A stretch of DNA of 64,000 bases from Pseudomonadota bacterium (GCA_963205195.1 CAUJHR010000010.1:1-64000); one strand, 5' to 3'. Shown: positions 46,974 through 56,984, counted from the first letter of the stretch. The notes: a model not told the origin generated them from the letters alone. Numbers and translations: made by a program.

Positions 46974-47825
46974 TTATTTTGAAGCCATAAGCTCGTAAGC
47001 CTGAGCTAAGCGGCAGAAGGTTGCGACATCCAGCACCTCTGCGCGCAATGTGCCATCAATAACTGCTTTTTCCAGCAATTCCTCAACCGGTACGCCTAAC
47101 TGCTTTAATGCCGAACGCAACATCTTTCTCCTTTGCCCGAAAGCAGCAGCCACTACTTTTTCCAAAGCCTCTTTGGAAACCGGGAATAATGGTTTTTCCC
47201 TTGGGGTAATCGTTATGACAGCGGAATGAACTTTAGGAGGCGGAGAAAATGCGCCTGGCGGTAGTTGGAAATCATAGCGGCATTCGCATAAAAATTGGCT
47301 CATTACCGAAAGCCTGCCATACTCACTGGTATCGGGTGCTGCAATAATTCGTTGCGCCACTTCATCTTGGAACATCAATGTTAGTGAGCTATAGGCCGCC
47401 CTCCCATGCACAGCAATGTCATCCAGCCAGTTAAGCAGCATCAAAGTCCCGACATTATAAGGCAGGTTGGCAACTATCCTGCGCGGTGCGGGAACCTGCT
47501 CAAGCAAATTCACCTTAAGCGCATCCGCCTGCAGGATTTTAAGCCTGCCATCCCCATAAGCAGATGATAATTCCTGCATGATAGAGATACAGCGTTCATC
47601 TTTTTCTACAACGGTTAAGCTTTTTGCACCATTATTGAGCAAGGAACGGGTAAGGCCTCCTGGCCCCGGACCAACTTCAATAATATTGTGATTTTTCAAA
47701 TCACCAGCATAAAGAGCTATCTTATCAGTAATCCCGCTATCCAATAGGAAATGCTGCCCCAATGACTTGCGGGTAAATAAGCCGTGTTGAGTAATCACAT
47801 CTTTAAGGGCTGGCAGATTTGGCAT
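46974..47825 (-). CDS. rsmA: 16S rRNA (adenine-N6,N6) dimethyltransferase RsmA (KsgA)
   Basis: A 283-residue methyltransferase that dimethylates the two adenosines of helix 45 in 16S rRNA. SLGQHFLLD near residue 21, the SAM-binding IIEVGPGPGGLTRSLL near 49, and the catalytic NLPYNVGTLML near 119 are present. The C-terminal domain holds GQRRKMLRSALKQLG near 231. It converges with fliQ with no gap, so a shared termination region is likely. Confidence 0.96.
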   Translation of the reverse strand: MPNLPALKDVITQHGLFTRKSLGQHFLLDSGITDKIALYAGDLKNHNIIEVGPGPGGLTRSLLNNGAKSLTVVEKDERCISIMQELSSAYGDGRLKILQADALKVNLLEQVPAPRRIVANLPYNVGTLMLLNWLDDIAVHGRAAYSSLTLMFQDEVAQRIIAAPDTSEYGRLSVMSQFLCECRYDFQLPPGAFSPPPKVHSAVITITPREKPLFPVSKEALEKVVAAAFGQRRKMLRSALKQLGVPVEELLEKAVIDGTLRAEVLDVATFCRLAQAYELMASK

Positions 47826-47946
47826 ATTAATAGTTATTATACAATATATTATGAAATATCAAATGTTACAAATTCACTTTAATAAATATTTAACAATATT
47901 ATTGTCCTGCTTATGTTAAACTATAGCCATATTAAAGGAATTTCCT

Positions 47947-48855
47947 ATGGTTGATAGTAAAAAAGCTCCCTTCATACCTGATGAAAAGCAACAGTTAGTG
48001 ATCGAGTCTGCAAGGAAATGGGCCATAGCTGTGTTTGCCCACGATGAATTTATTAAAGAAAATCCTGATATATCAAAAAAAGAAGTTCGTGATCTGACTT
48101 TAAAAAATAAAAATCCGCTGAAGGAAGCAGCAGACGCAAAAATTCCCAACAGCGTAATATACCAAACATTGAATGACACAAATCAAGCCCTTAAATCTGG
48201 AGAATTACGCACGGAAGTTGAAGAATTAAAAGCTTCCTATCTCAATCAAGTAACTCCCAAACAATATCCAGCCGTCTTAGCAGCAAAAGAGAAAGATGCC
48301 TCCCCTCTGCCTGATAAAGAATCTAAAGCCGATTATAAAACTACTCCAAATACAGCTAAAGTTGAAACTCCACTAAATCCCGAAGAAAAGGAAGCAATTG
48401 AAAAAGTAAAAGCCTTTGCCAAGGAATATGAATTAAGATATGCCGCCGTCACAGGCCTGACAAAGGATAATCCTGCGCTGGTTCAAGCAAATCCGAACAA
48501 AATAATGGAATATATGGCAATTCCAAATCCTATCGATGCACTTGATCCTCGCAACCCATTGGCAGGCAAGCTTAAAAAAGCTTATAATGAGGCAATAGAG
48601 AATACGAAGGGGGAAATCGAAGGAGGCAGGCATGACAAAACAATAGAAAATATGAAAAAAAATTTATTGGATAGTTTCACTCCTAAATTACAAAAATCTG
48701 AAATCGAAGGCGTCAATTTACCTGATCATGTTAAAGGAGCAGCTCGCGAAGAAGGCCTTAAATTGTTGAGCAATCTCAGGGAATCGGGAGTAAATCCAGA
48801 AGCAGCGGATATTAGGCAGCAAACTGCAAACAGGAGCAATTTAGGGTTAGGTTAG
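47947..48855 (+). CDS. Hypothetical charged protein
   Basis: A 302-residue protein I do not recognise. It has no signal peptide or membrane helix. It is rich in K, E, N and A, with helical propensity and a proline/lysine-rich linker near 115-150. The start has a good AAAGGAA ribosome-binding site and the frame is open over 900 bases, so it is likely to be expressed. Repeated KLK-type or ENTKGE segments could form coiled coils. It is not obviously related to the flanking rsmA or CobD-like genes. Confidence 0.65.
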   Translation: MVDSKKAPFIPDEKQQLVIESARKWAIAVFAHDEFIKENPDISKKEVRDLTLKNKNPLKEAADAKIPNSVIYQTLNDTNQALKSGELRTEVEELKASYLNQVTPKQYPAVLAAKEKDASPLPDKESKADYKTTPNTAKVETPLNPEEKEAIEKVKAFAKEYELRYAAVTGLTKDNPALVQANPNKIMEYMAIPNPIDALDPRNPLAGKLKKAYNEAIENTKGEIEGGRHDKTIENMKKNLLDSFTPKLQKSEIEGVNLPDHVKGAAREEGLKLLSNLRESGVNPEAADIRQQTANRSNLGLG

Positions 48856-48922
48856 ATCCTTATTTAAGTTGCCATTATCAGCCGGAGCTATAGAGTAAAT
48901 CCACAACTGTGGAAGAATCTGC

Positions 48923-49858
48923 ATGGATAAAGCATTATTAGTCGTATCTGCGCTTTTGATCAGCGCTGCGTTCGGTGGCCGCTGGAGCTTTATATCGAGT
49001 TACCTGGAATCTAAAAATATCCCTGATCCCTGGCAATTAGCAACAAAATCCCTGCGCGATACTGAAAGAAAGTTAAACAGGCCAACCCTTAAACCCGCCG
49101 AGCAGAACTTCCGCGGTACCATACTTACCATGCTGGCACTTGCGGTAAGCTTGATATTTGGTCTTCTGTTCAGCATTATATTCAACCATTTTATTTTCGC
49201 ACTTGTTTTACTGGTCTTATCCCTACCAGCAGGAAACAGCTGGCATAAAGCCAACACTATAAAAAAGCAGCTTCAGATTGGTAATCTTCCTGCTGCCCGC
49301 GCCCAATTGGACAAAACCCCGTTCCTCTACCATGCGGTTATGGATGCCGGTTCGCTGGCACGCTCAGCAATAGAATATCTGTCCGTGCAGTTTTCCGAGA
49401 AGATTTTATCACTGATATTCTGGTTCATGCTGCTTGGAGTGCCTGGATTATTCGCAAGCCTTGCCATAAATATTTTGCAGGAGACACTATCAGGGCCTGA
49501 GAATAAACCATTTGGGAAAACCGCACGCGACATACAGCTTTTCGTAAATTATATACCTGCAAGGATCGCAGCGATTTTATGGGTCTTAACAGTATATTTC
49601 CTGCCTAGCGGCAATGGCTATTCTCTGGCAAATAAAATCTCAAAAGACATGCCGTCAGCACCTCCCAACTATTTAGCCGTCCTTTGCGCCGCATATGCTT
49701 TAAATCTGACACTGGGCGGAAGGACTTCTCCTTACGTGAGCGATAAATGGGTAGGAAGCGGGAAAATAGAAGCAGGAACTGCTGACATAACCCGCGCCCA
49801 GTTCATTTTTACACTTCAATGTTTATTTATTTTTGTCGGGCTTGGCTTTTTTATTTAG
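48923..49858 (+). CDS. CobD/CbiB-family integral membrane protein
   Basis: A 311-residue protein with about six hydrophobic segments. ARSAIEYLSVQFSEKILSLIFWFMLLGVPG near residues 145-175 and FVNYIPARIAAILW near 208 match the CobD/CbiB (adenosylcobinamide-phosphate synthase) core, although the usual N-terminal HPV and DPP-type segments are poorly kept. No other cobalamin gene is in the window. It could be a divergent paralogue with another role. Its 3' end overlaps the convergent patatin gene by 36 bases. Confidence 0.7.
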   Translation: MDKALLVVSALLISAAFGGRWSFISSYLESKNIPDPWQLATKSLRDTERKLNRPTLKPAEQNFRGTILTMLALAVSLIFGLLFSIIFNHFIFALVLLVLSLPAGNSWHKANTIKKQLQIGNLPAARAQLDKTPFLYHAVMDAGSLARSAIEYLSVQFSEKILSLIFWFMLLGVPGLFASLAINILQETLSGPENKPFGKTARDIQLFVNYIPARIAAILWVLTVYFLPSGNGYSLANKISKDMPSAPPNYLAVLCAAYALNLTLGGRTSPYVSDKWVGSGKIEAGTADITRAQFIFTLQCLFIFVGLGFFI

Positions 49859-50944
49859 CATTTCTATCATATGTGTATTTTTATCCGCAGAGCCCTTTAA
49901 ATTTTTCTTAACTGACCCGCACAGGAATTTATCATGAATATCAAGAGTTGATTTCTTCCCAATATTTGCCCAATTTTCCTTAAGCCATTTATCCGCTGCC
50001 TCATAACCAATCTTGTGAAGGTGCTGGAAAAAATCCCAGTCGGCATTCATCTTGCTTGAAGCATTCAGCGATTTCATTTCCTCCGGCGAATAAATAAGGT
50101 GCATACGCATATCTTTATATTCCTTATCCGAAAGCTTCCCCGTATGGATAAGTTTTGAAACAAAACTTATAGCACGCATTTCCGCAGTCAGGCTTGAATT
50201 GAAAGTTATTTCATTCAGCCGGTTGATTATCTCGCTTGCGCTTCTTGGCATAACTTCCTTATGCAGCGGGTTTATCTGCACCAACACCACGTCTTCACTG
50301 CCACAGTTATAAATCAGCGGCCAGATCGCTGGGTTACCCATATAACCGCCATCCCAATATTCCTCGCCGTCGATCACTACCGCCTTGAACAGAAACGGTA
50401 TGCAGGTAGAAGCCATTAGCACATCGACAGTTATTTCATCACAGTGGAAAACCCGTGCTTGTCCGCTTCCAACATGGGTGGCAGAAATATATAATTTTAT
50501 CTTGCTGCAGGCAGACAGTGCATCAGTATCCAGAACCTCCTCGATTATCTGGCGCATAGGATTATAATCGAGTGGATTTAATTCATATGGCGAAAAAACC
50601 CGGCTTAAGAGGTCAAAAAAATGATAGCTCGGCGACAGGTCCATGTTCCATCCGGTAAGCATCCTCTCTATAGGGTTTTTATGCAACGGGCTGTATAAGG
50701 CTGCATCGCTTATGCGCCTCCAGAAATCCGCAAGCATGGCTTGCGCCCCTTTATTTCCGCCTTGCATATAACCATTGACCAGCATAGCGGCATTCATAGC
50801 CCCAGCGCTGGTTCCGCTTATACCTTCAATTATCAGTTTATCTTCTTCCAAAATACGGTCAAGCACACCCCAGGTGTAAGCGCCATGAGCGCCTCCTCCC
50901 TGCAGTGCTAAATTTATTTTTTTAGTATTAATTACAGCGGCCAT
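49823..50944 (-). CDS. Patatin-like phospholipase
   Basis: A 373-residue lipid acyl hydrolase of the RssA/patatin family. The oxyanion motif LQGGGAHGAYTWGVLDRIL is near residue 13, the nucleophile elbow GTSAGAMNAAML near 45, and the catalytic aspartate in DGGYMGNPAIW near 205. No signal peptide is evident, so it acts in the cytoplasm or is exported by other means. The extended C-terminal tail is basic. Confidence 0.92.
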   Translation of the reverse strand: MAAVINTKKINLALQGGGAHGAYTWGVLDRILEEDKLIIEGISGTSAGAMNAAMLVNGYMQGGNKGAQAMLADFWRRISDAALYSPLHKNPIERMLTGWNMDLSPSYHFFDLLSRVFSPYELNPLDYNPMRQIIEEVLDTDALSACSKIKLYISATHVGSGQARVFHCDEITVDVLMASTCIPFLFKAVVIDGEEYWDGGYMGNPAIWPLIYNCGSEDVVLVQINPLHKEVMPRSASEIINRLNEITFNSSLTAEMRAISFVSKLIHTGKLSDKEYKDMRMHLIYSPEEMKSLNASSKMNADWDFFQHLHKIGYEAADKWLKENWANIGKKSTLDIHDKFLCGSVKKNLKGSADKNTHMIEMLNKKAKPDKNK

Positions 50945-50952
50945 GGTGCTTC

Positions 50953-52356
50953 CTAATCATTATTTCCCATATGAAACCTGATGCATACCTTAAGACCTGG
51001 GTTATTATTGCTAAGTATAACCTCCGCATTATGTATATTAGCAATAGCATTTACAAGGCTCAATCCCAGCCCATTGCCCTTAGTATGCCTGCTTTGCTCA
51101 AGGCGGAAGAATTTTTCAAATACCTTATCCATATAATTATCGGGGATGCCAACTCCATTATCGGCGATTATCACATCAATAATTCCCGGCGCCTGCTCAC
51201 ATGAAATTTCAACGCGCCCCCCCTTGGGTGTGAATTTGATAGCATTATCTATGATATTGGTGAATGCCTGCGTAAGGAGGTTTTTCTCACCATATACAAT
51301 TATCCCGGAATCTATTTTATTAACCAGTACTATATCTTTTTCAGCGGCGTATGGCTCATAAAATTCCACCATATGTTCAACTATTTTATAAAGGTCACAA
51401 GGCTGGAAATCGCGGAATTCAGTATTTGCCTCAAGCTCGGAAATTTTTAATATTGAATTGAATGTACCGATCAATTCGTGCATGTCGGCAATATTTTTTT
51501 CAAGCAGGTTGCGGGCAGGGTTTTCTTCATCAATATTACGAAGCCCGGCATCCAACCGGTTTATAATGCGGTTAAGCGGGCTTCTCAGGTCATGTGCAAT
51601 ATTATTGGCAAACTGGCCAAGCGATTTAAGCAGCATTTCAATTTTATCCAGCATATTATTCAGGTTGGAGGATAGATCATCAAACTCATCGCCACCCTTG
51701 GTAAAAGGTATGCGGGTACTTAGTTCCCCGTGCATAATATTATAAGCAGAACGGTTTATTACATTTATACGGTTCATAACACTGCGGGTAATAACCAGAG
51801 CACCTATAAACGCCATTATCATGGTAACGATCAGGCTCGCCCAGAATGTCTGCAATATTATCTGCTCGATCTTTTCACTGTTCTGCATGGTTTTCCCAAC
51901 CAGCAAAGTGCGCCATTTCGATAACGGAATAGTTATGGCCTTAACCTGCACCTTTTTCTGGTCGTAAGGCGCTCCTTCAATATGAAAATTTATCCAGCTG
52001 CCGTTCTTTTCAAATCCAGATTCCACTACAGCATTAGTTGGCCATTCATTCAAATTGCCAGCCAGCTTTTCATTTTTATTATTAATCAGAATGTATATCT
52101 CGGTGCTGTCATCATCAGCACTTATTAATTCCTTTATGCGCGCTTCCACCCCGGCTGACCCGCTTTGGTGGTACTCATTGGCAAGATAGCTATATTGCAT
52201 CTTGACTGCATCGCTTACCTGTGCCTGCACATAGCCCATGGCAAAAGTATAAATAAAGCCAAAAAGTATGACAACCGAAAGGCTGAACAACCCGACATAA
52301 ACCGAAGCAAGGCGGAAGGTAAAAGTTTCAAGTATACGCGAGAATTTTGATTCCAT
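50953..52356 (-). CDS. HAMP-domain sensor histidine kinase
   Basis: A 467-residue membrane kinase with a first helix near 15-38, a periplasmic region to about 170, a second helix near 172-192 and a HAMP region near 192-245. HisKA (FANNIAHDLRSPLNRIINRL) and HATPase (NIIDNAIKFTPKGG, DNGVGIPD, GNGLGLSL) follow. No response regulator gene is adjacent. It is upstream of the patatin gene on the same strand, 8 bases away. Confidence 0.9.
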   Translation of the reverse strand: MESKFSRILETFTFRLASVYVGLFSLSVVILFGFIYTFAMGYVQAQVSDAVKMQYSYLANEYHQSGSAGVEARIKELISADDDSTEIYILINNKNEKLAGNLNEWPTNAVVESGFEKNGSWINFHIEGAPYDQKKVQVKAITIPLSKWRTLLVGKTMQNSEKIEQIILQTFWASLIVTMIMAFIGALVITRSVMNRINVINRSAYNIMHGELSTRIPFTKGGDEFDDLSSNLNNMLDKIEMLLKSLGQFANNIAHDLRSPLNRIINRLDAGLRNIDEENPARNLLEKNIADMHELIGTFNSILKISELEANTEFRDFQPCDLYKIVEHMVEFYEPYAAEKDIVLVNKIDSGIIVYGEKNLLTQAFTNIIDNAIKFTPKGGRVEISCEQAPGIIDVIIADNGVGIPDNYMDKVFEKFFRLEQSRHTKGNGLGLSLVNAIANIHNAEVILSNNNPGLKVCIRFHMGNND

Positions 52357-52409
52357 AACCCGGCATATATAGCAGTTTTAAGCAACAAATGCCAAATATT
52401 TAGAAGCGG

Positions 52410-53546
52410 TTAGAATTGCTGTTTTCCTGGCATATCAAGAGGCGGCAGCGAGAAATTGCTTTTAGGCCCACCGAGCGCCTTTCCCATTTCATATTGTTTT
52501 ATGATAAGGCGTAAGTTAGCCGGATTATCCGATTCCGCAAGGGCTACTTCTTCGGTAATTATCCCACTTGTATACAAAACGAACAGGGCCTGCTCGAAAG
52601 TCTGCATTCCCTGTACATTACCTTTTTCTATATGCTCACGGATTTCCTTTACCCGGCCATCGGCGATCAATTCGCGTATAACACCGCTATTAAGCATTAT
52701 TTCAACCGCAATACTGCGTTCTTTCTGCTTATTGACTACGAGGCGCTGGGATAAAATAGCCTTTAAATTAAGCGACAGGTTTAAAAGTATTTGCTTATGC
52801 TTTTCTTCAGGGAAGAAATTAATTACGCGTTCTATGGCTTGGTTAGCGTTATTGGCATGCAATGTTGCGATACATAAATGCCCGGTTTCGGAGAATACAA
52901 TAGCATGCTCCATAGTTTCGCGGTCACGTATCTCACCTATCACGATAACATCAGGTGATTGGCGCAAGGTGTTTTTAAGGGCAATGCCGAAAGAATAAGT
53001 ATCAATACCCACATCGCGCTGCATGAATATACAATTTCCATGCTCATGTATAAATTCAACAGGGTCTTCAATCGTAACTATATGCCCAGATCCATGCATA
53101 TTCCTGTGACCAAGCATAGCCGCAAGTGATGTCGATTTACCAGATCCCGTAGCACCAACTACCAATATAAGCCCGCGCTTTTCAAGAGCAAGTTCGCCAT
53201 AGATTGTAGGAAGGCTAAGCTGGTCTATCTTTGGTATGTCAGTGCTGATGCGCCGCAATACAATCCCGGTCTGTTTACGCTGGCGAAATACATTCATACG
53301 AAAACGGGCTTCATTCCATATAATCGCGGTGTTATATTCAAGCGTAGATTCGAATTCTAAAATAGCGTCTTCAGCCAACAGCTCTTTTAATATATTTTCA
53401 ATATCCTGCTGGGTCAGTATTTCATTACCAATTTTTTTTATATCATTGGCAAAGCGGAAATTGGGTTGCGTACCTACCGTAAGGTAGCAATCAGAAGCTC
53501 CGGCTTTTACGAATTGGTCTAATGTTTCATGTAAATTAAAAACCAT
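52410..53546 (-). CDS. PilU-like twitching-motility ATPase
   Basis: A 378-residue secretion ATPase. Walker A VVGATGSGKSTSLAAML near 130, the Asp box around HIVTIEDPVEFIHEH, the Walker B region SPDVIVIGEIRDRETMEHA and the His box ATLHANNANQAIERVINFFP are intact. The end of the ORF differs from PilT, notably GVIRELIADGRVKEI in place of AIRNLIRE, resembling PilU. It is a likely pilus-retraction partner. It starts in the stop of the PilT gene (TAATG). Confidence 0.82.
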   Translation of the reverse strand: MVFNLHETLDQFVKAGASDCYLTVGTQPNFRFANDIKKIGNEILTQQDIENILKELLAEDAILEFESTLEYNTAIIWNEARFRMNVFRQRKQTGIVLRRISTDIPKIDQLSLPTIYGELALEKRGLILVVGATGSGKSTSLAAMLGHRNMHGSGHIVTIEDPVEFIHEHGNCIFMQRDVGIDTYSFGIALKNTLRQSPDVIVIGEIRDRETMEHAIVFSETGHLCIATLHANNANQAIERVINFFPEEKHKQILLNLSLNLKAILSQRLVVNKQKERSIAVEIMLNSGVIRELIADGRVKEIREHIEKGNVQGMQTFEQALFVLYTSGIITEEVALAESDNPANLRLIIKQYEMGKALGGPKSNFSLPPLDMPGKQQF

Positions 53547-54658
53547 TAGAACCCGCTTTTATGAGTAGTTTTAGCCTGCGCGTGCTCACCGGCTTTTATA
53601 GCTTTTTCCATCAGGTTTTCTGATTCGTCGGAAGTACTGGTGCTAAGCGCTGAACGGGCGGTTTCTTCGGAAATGAGATTCTGGTTCAAAAGGCCAAAAA
53701 TGCAGTCTTTCATAGTGGTCATACCAAGCTTAGACCCCATCTGGATAAGAGAATAAAGCTGGGCTATGCGTGATTCACGTATAAGGTTACGCACAGCAGG
53801 TGTACCAAGCATTATTTCATGTGCTGGCATCCTGCCGCCATCTTTGCTTTTAAGTAGCGTCTGGGTAACAACTGCTTCCAGGGAAATTGAAAGCATAGCC
53901 CTCACCATTTCCTTATCTGCAGCCGGGAATACGTCGATAATACGGTCTATTGTTTTAGGTGCGGAATTAGTATGCAGGGTTCCCATAACCAAGTGCCCGG
54001 TTTCCGCTGCGGTAAGCGCCAGCTGGATTGTTTCCATGTCGCGAAGCTCACCTACAAGTATAACATCCGGGTCTTCGCGCAGGGCGCTTCTAAGCGCCTT
54101 GGCAAAAGAGCGGGTATTTTTACCCACCTCACGCTGGTTAATTAAGGATTTTTTCGAAACATGGATAAATTCCACTGGATCTTCAATAGTAATGATATGT
54201 TTGGAATCGTTACTATTTATATGGTTTATCATCGCGGCCAGAGTTGTTGATTTACCAGAGCCTGTAGGCCCGGTAACAAGTATAAGCCCCTTATGCAGGC
54301 CGCATAATTTCTTAAGTATTTCCGGCGCATTCAATTCTTCTAAACTCAATACACGATTTGGGATATTACGCAGGACGGCAGCAGCACCATTCAAAGTATT
54401 GAATGCATTAACGCGGAAACGTAAATCCTTGCCAAAGGAAATAGCAAAATCTATATCCAGCTCACGCTCATATTCAGCACGCTGCTGTTCGGTCATAATT
54501 GAATAGAGCATTTGCTTTATATCATCACCCGATAGCGCATCACCTTTATAAGTGACCATATCACCATTGATACGCAATATAGGAGGGTTACCCGAAGATA
54601 AATGTAAATCCGATGCTTTATTTTTCTGGGTAAAAACTAATAAATCAGTTATTTCCAC
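53546..54658 (-). CDS. pilT: PilT-like pilus retraction ATPase
   Basis: A 370-residue hexameric ATPase that depolymerises type IV pili. ASDLHLSSGNPPILRINGD at the N-terminus, Walker A VTGPTGSGKSTTLAAMI near 128, Walker B DPDVILVGELRDMETIQLAL and the His box GTLHTNSAPKTIDRIIDVFP are present. The PilT-specific AVRNLIRES motif near 294 is also present. No pilB, pilC or pilin genes of the type IVa system lie in the window. Confidence 0.9.
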   Translation of the reverse strand: MEITDLLVFTQKNKASDLHLSSGNPPILRINGDMVTYKGDALSGDDIKQMLYSIMTEQQRAEYERELDIDFAISFGKDLRFRVNAFNTLNGAAAVLRNIPNRVLSLEELNAPEILKKLCGLHKGLILVTGPTGSGKSTTLAAMINHINSNDSKHIITIEDPVEFIHVSKKSLINQREVGKNTRSFAKALRSALREDPDVILVGELRDMETIQLALTAAETGHLVMGTLHTNSAPKTIDRIIDVFPAADKEMVRAMLSISLEAVVTQTLLKSKDGGRMPAHEIMLGTPAVRNLIRESRIAQLYSLIQMGSKLGMTTMKDCIFGLLNQNLISEETARSALSTSTSDESENLMEKAIKAGEHAQAKTTHKSGF

Positions 54659-54699
54659 TATTTGCCTCCAAATGACTAAAAGCCATTTATGGTTATGGC

Positions 54700-56457
54700 C
54701 TAGGGTCTATTAGAGCTAATAAAGGTTAATCTTTGCTGAATATTGTCTATATTTCCTGGAATTTTCTCACCACGCTGCACAGCCTCTATCAATTGCCGGT
54801 AAAGTTTTGCGGCTTCATCATAATTCTTCTGTTTATCCAACATGATAGCAAGATTATAACGATAGGTTAAATTTTCCGGGGCAAGGGAAACGGCACGGAA
54901 CATTTTACCGATTGCCTTATCCTCATCCCCTAATTTTGAGTAAATAACAGCAATCTGGGCTGGAATTGTGCTTAAGCCCGGATTTTTTTCTTCCAGCTTT
55001 TCAAGCTCTCCCAGTGCCTCACGCGGGGCTTCATCCGCAAGCAATACAAGAAAATTATTAAACCCATCCTGATGGTTAGGGTCAATAGAAAGCAATTTGC
55101 TATATAGCGGACGTGCTTTTTCAAATTGGCGGGCGCGGTGGTATAATGTAGCCAGCCCGAATAGCGCCTGGGTATTATTCGGCGCATTATCAAGAATTGT
55201 TTTATAGGTATCGATAGCGGCTTCGCTCTGCCCGGAATTTATCGCGTCATAAGCGCGTTCAAGCTCATAATCAATATTCACTTTAGAGTTTTTATTTTCG
55301 ACTTTAACCCCAAGCGCATCATTTTGAATACCAGCAGCAGGCAATTCATCGGCCTTGAATAAATCCTGCATATCACGCGCATGATTTACCTTAAGGGCTT
55401 TAGGGGAAGGCTTGTCTTTTGGCGGGGAAAGCTTTGAGCCGACTTTTTCCAATAATTCTTTGCTTTCAGGTGCAAGAGCGGCTGGTGGTTCGCCAGAAAT
55501 TTCCTCTTTTGCAAGCTTTGGAAGCGGATCTGCTTTTTTTGTTATTTTCTTTTGTGGCTTCTTTTCAGTTTTTTTCTCGGATTTTTTGCTTTTATCTTCC
55601 GCAGGTATATCTTTGGTTGCTTCAACTACTGCCTTTATCGCGGCATCATTTTCAGTTGCGGATGCAGCAGGCGCTACCTGTACAACATCTTTGGGAGGCG
55701 AAGGAGGCGTAATATCCTTATTTTCTGAAGGAGGCGCAGCAATAGGTGCAGGCGGGCTAACAGCATCCAATGGCTTAAGCTTATCATTTTTAGTTTCAAT
55801 TTTTGTTGGGGCATTTTCTGGCGGCAATACAATAAGCGGCACATTGCCTATCTGCGGATTATCACCTCCAGCCGCTGGCTCAAGCTGGGCATAGGCAATC
55901 CCATCAACCGCTGCTGGCTTGGGGGAAATATATGCCCACATTTTACTTAAAAGTGATTTATTCTGCTCCTTAATTGCAACAGGATATTTGACTTTATGCA
56001 CCAGGTTTTTTTGTGACTCTACCTGATTGTAAATATCATTATCAGCCATTTGCGCTTCAAGCCTGCGAACCACCCCATCTTTCATGCCATTTTTAATTTC
56101 GATCTCATTAACAAATCTGACATTGCCGTCGGCTTCTAAAACAGCAACATCACCACGCGCATTAAGTGTTTCCTTCAGCTGGTCATATTCGATCACATCT
56201 GCTTTTATTATTACGTCATCTTGCTGGATTTCAACATTACCACGCGCCGTTAAGATAAACTCATCCGGGTTATATTCCAGCCTGTCAGTTTTAAAGTAAT
56301 TAACTAGGGCAGCAGCGCTTGGAACATAGACTTTCAAAGGTGTTTTTGGTGGCTGGTCAAGCGCACAACTTTCGTGAGAAAAAGTGACAACGATACTACC
56401 GCAGATTAAAAATAAACCCCACAGCTTGTGGTCTATATGCGGTCTTCTATACATCAT
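54700..56457 (-). CDS. OstA/LptA-like domain joined to a TPR domain by a low-complexity linker
   Basis: A 585-residue protein with a signal peptide (residues 1 to about 32). The region from about 55 to 145 (FKTDRLEYNPDEFILTARGNVEIQQDD... ITLNARGDVAVLEADGNVRF) is like the OstA/LptA beta-jellyroll repeat. Residues 220-380 form a P/A/K-rich linker, and about 390-570 contain at least four TPR-type repeats. A link to LPS transport or pilus assembly is inferred only from the domains and from the downstream pilT and pilU genes. It is 41 bases upstream of pilT. Confidence 0.75.
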   Translation of the reverse strand: MMYRRPHIDHKLWGLFLICGSIVVTFSHESCALDQPPKTPLKVYVPSAAALVNYFKTDRLEYNPDEFILTARGNVEIQQDDVIIKADVIEYDQLKETLNARGDVAVLEADGNVRFVNEIEIKNGMKDGVVRRLEAQMADNDIYNQVESQKNLVHKVKYPVAIKEQNKSLLSKMWAYISPKPAAVDGIAYAQLEPAAGGDNPQIGNVPLIVLPPENAPTKIETKNDKLKPLDAVSPPAPIAAPPSENKDITPPSPPKDVVQVAPAASATENDAAIKAVVEATKDIPAEDKSKKSEKKTEKKPQKKITKKADPLPKLAKEEISGEPPAALAPESKELLEKVGSKLSPPKDKPSPKALKVNHARDMQDLFKADELPAAGIQNDALGVKVENKNSKVNIDYELERAYDAINSGQSEAAIDTYKTILDNAPNNTQALFGLATLYHRARQFEKARPLYSKLLSIDPNHQDGFNNFLVLLADEAPREALGELEKLEEKNPGLSTIPAQIAVIYSKLGDEDKAIGKMFRAVSLAPENLTYRYNLAIMLDKQKNYDEAAKLYRQLIEAVQRGEKIPGNIDNIQQRLTFISSNRP

Positions 56458-56630
56458 ACAGTTCTATTTTTAGAAAAATTATAATACATAACTATATCAT
56501 CTACACGATGATTGCACCAAAAAAAACAATTTAATTTAGCAATTTTCACAATGGTTTTTATGCTGGCATATAAATTGCTCCTAAACAGGAAGAGACGAAA
56601 TTATTTGAAAATAAATTTAGGGACTTGGCA

Positions 56631-56984
56631 ATGCGCGCATATATATTTGTAACTTTATTTACTTTATTCATAACTAATGCAGCCTCAGCCAGTGAAGCTG
56701 CTTATGCGCCGGTCAGGAAATTCATACCATTGCGCCAGCCTTCAATAAACCAGCATTCACGCCAACCATTAATAATTCCTGAAGCAAAATTTTTTCCGCT
56801 TAACCAGGCGCGCTATCCTGCGCCTCTCACCCAGTCAGCAAAAAATGAGACCTTGCCAGTCAAATCCCAAGAACCAGCTCAGACTTTGCAGCAATCCGGC
56901 ACCAAACCCGATATGACACCTAAGCAGGCACAACAGATATTATCGCTTTTTACTCAAAACCAGAATGAAGCGTCCAATAATTAA
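56631..56984 (+). CDS. Small secreted protein, function unknown
   Basis: ATG 56631 (MRAYIFVTLF) is preferred over the TTG at 56625, because the AGGGA motif is 8-10 bases upstream of it. The 117-residue protein has a signal peptide ending near ASAS, and its mature part is rich in Q, P, S and N with no recognisable domain. It is on the plus strand, 42 bases before pyrD, and may be cotranscribed with it. Confidence 0.6.
   Translation: MRAYIFVTLFTLFITNAASASEAAYAPVRKFIPLRQPSINQHSRQPLIIPEAKFFPLNQARYPAPLTQSAKNETLPVKSQEPAQTLQQSGTKPDMTPKQAQQILSLFTQNQNEASNN

Noticed and set aside
53766-54506. 246-residue plus-strand ORF opposite pilT
   Set aside because: A shadow of the PilT gene; composition and motifs do not resemble a real protein.
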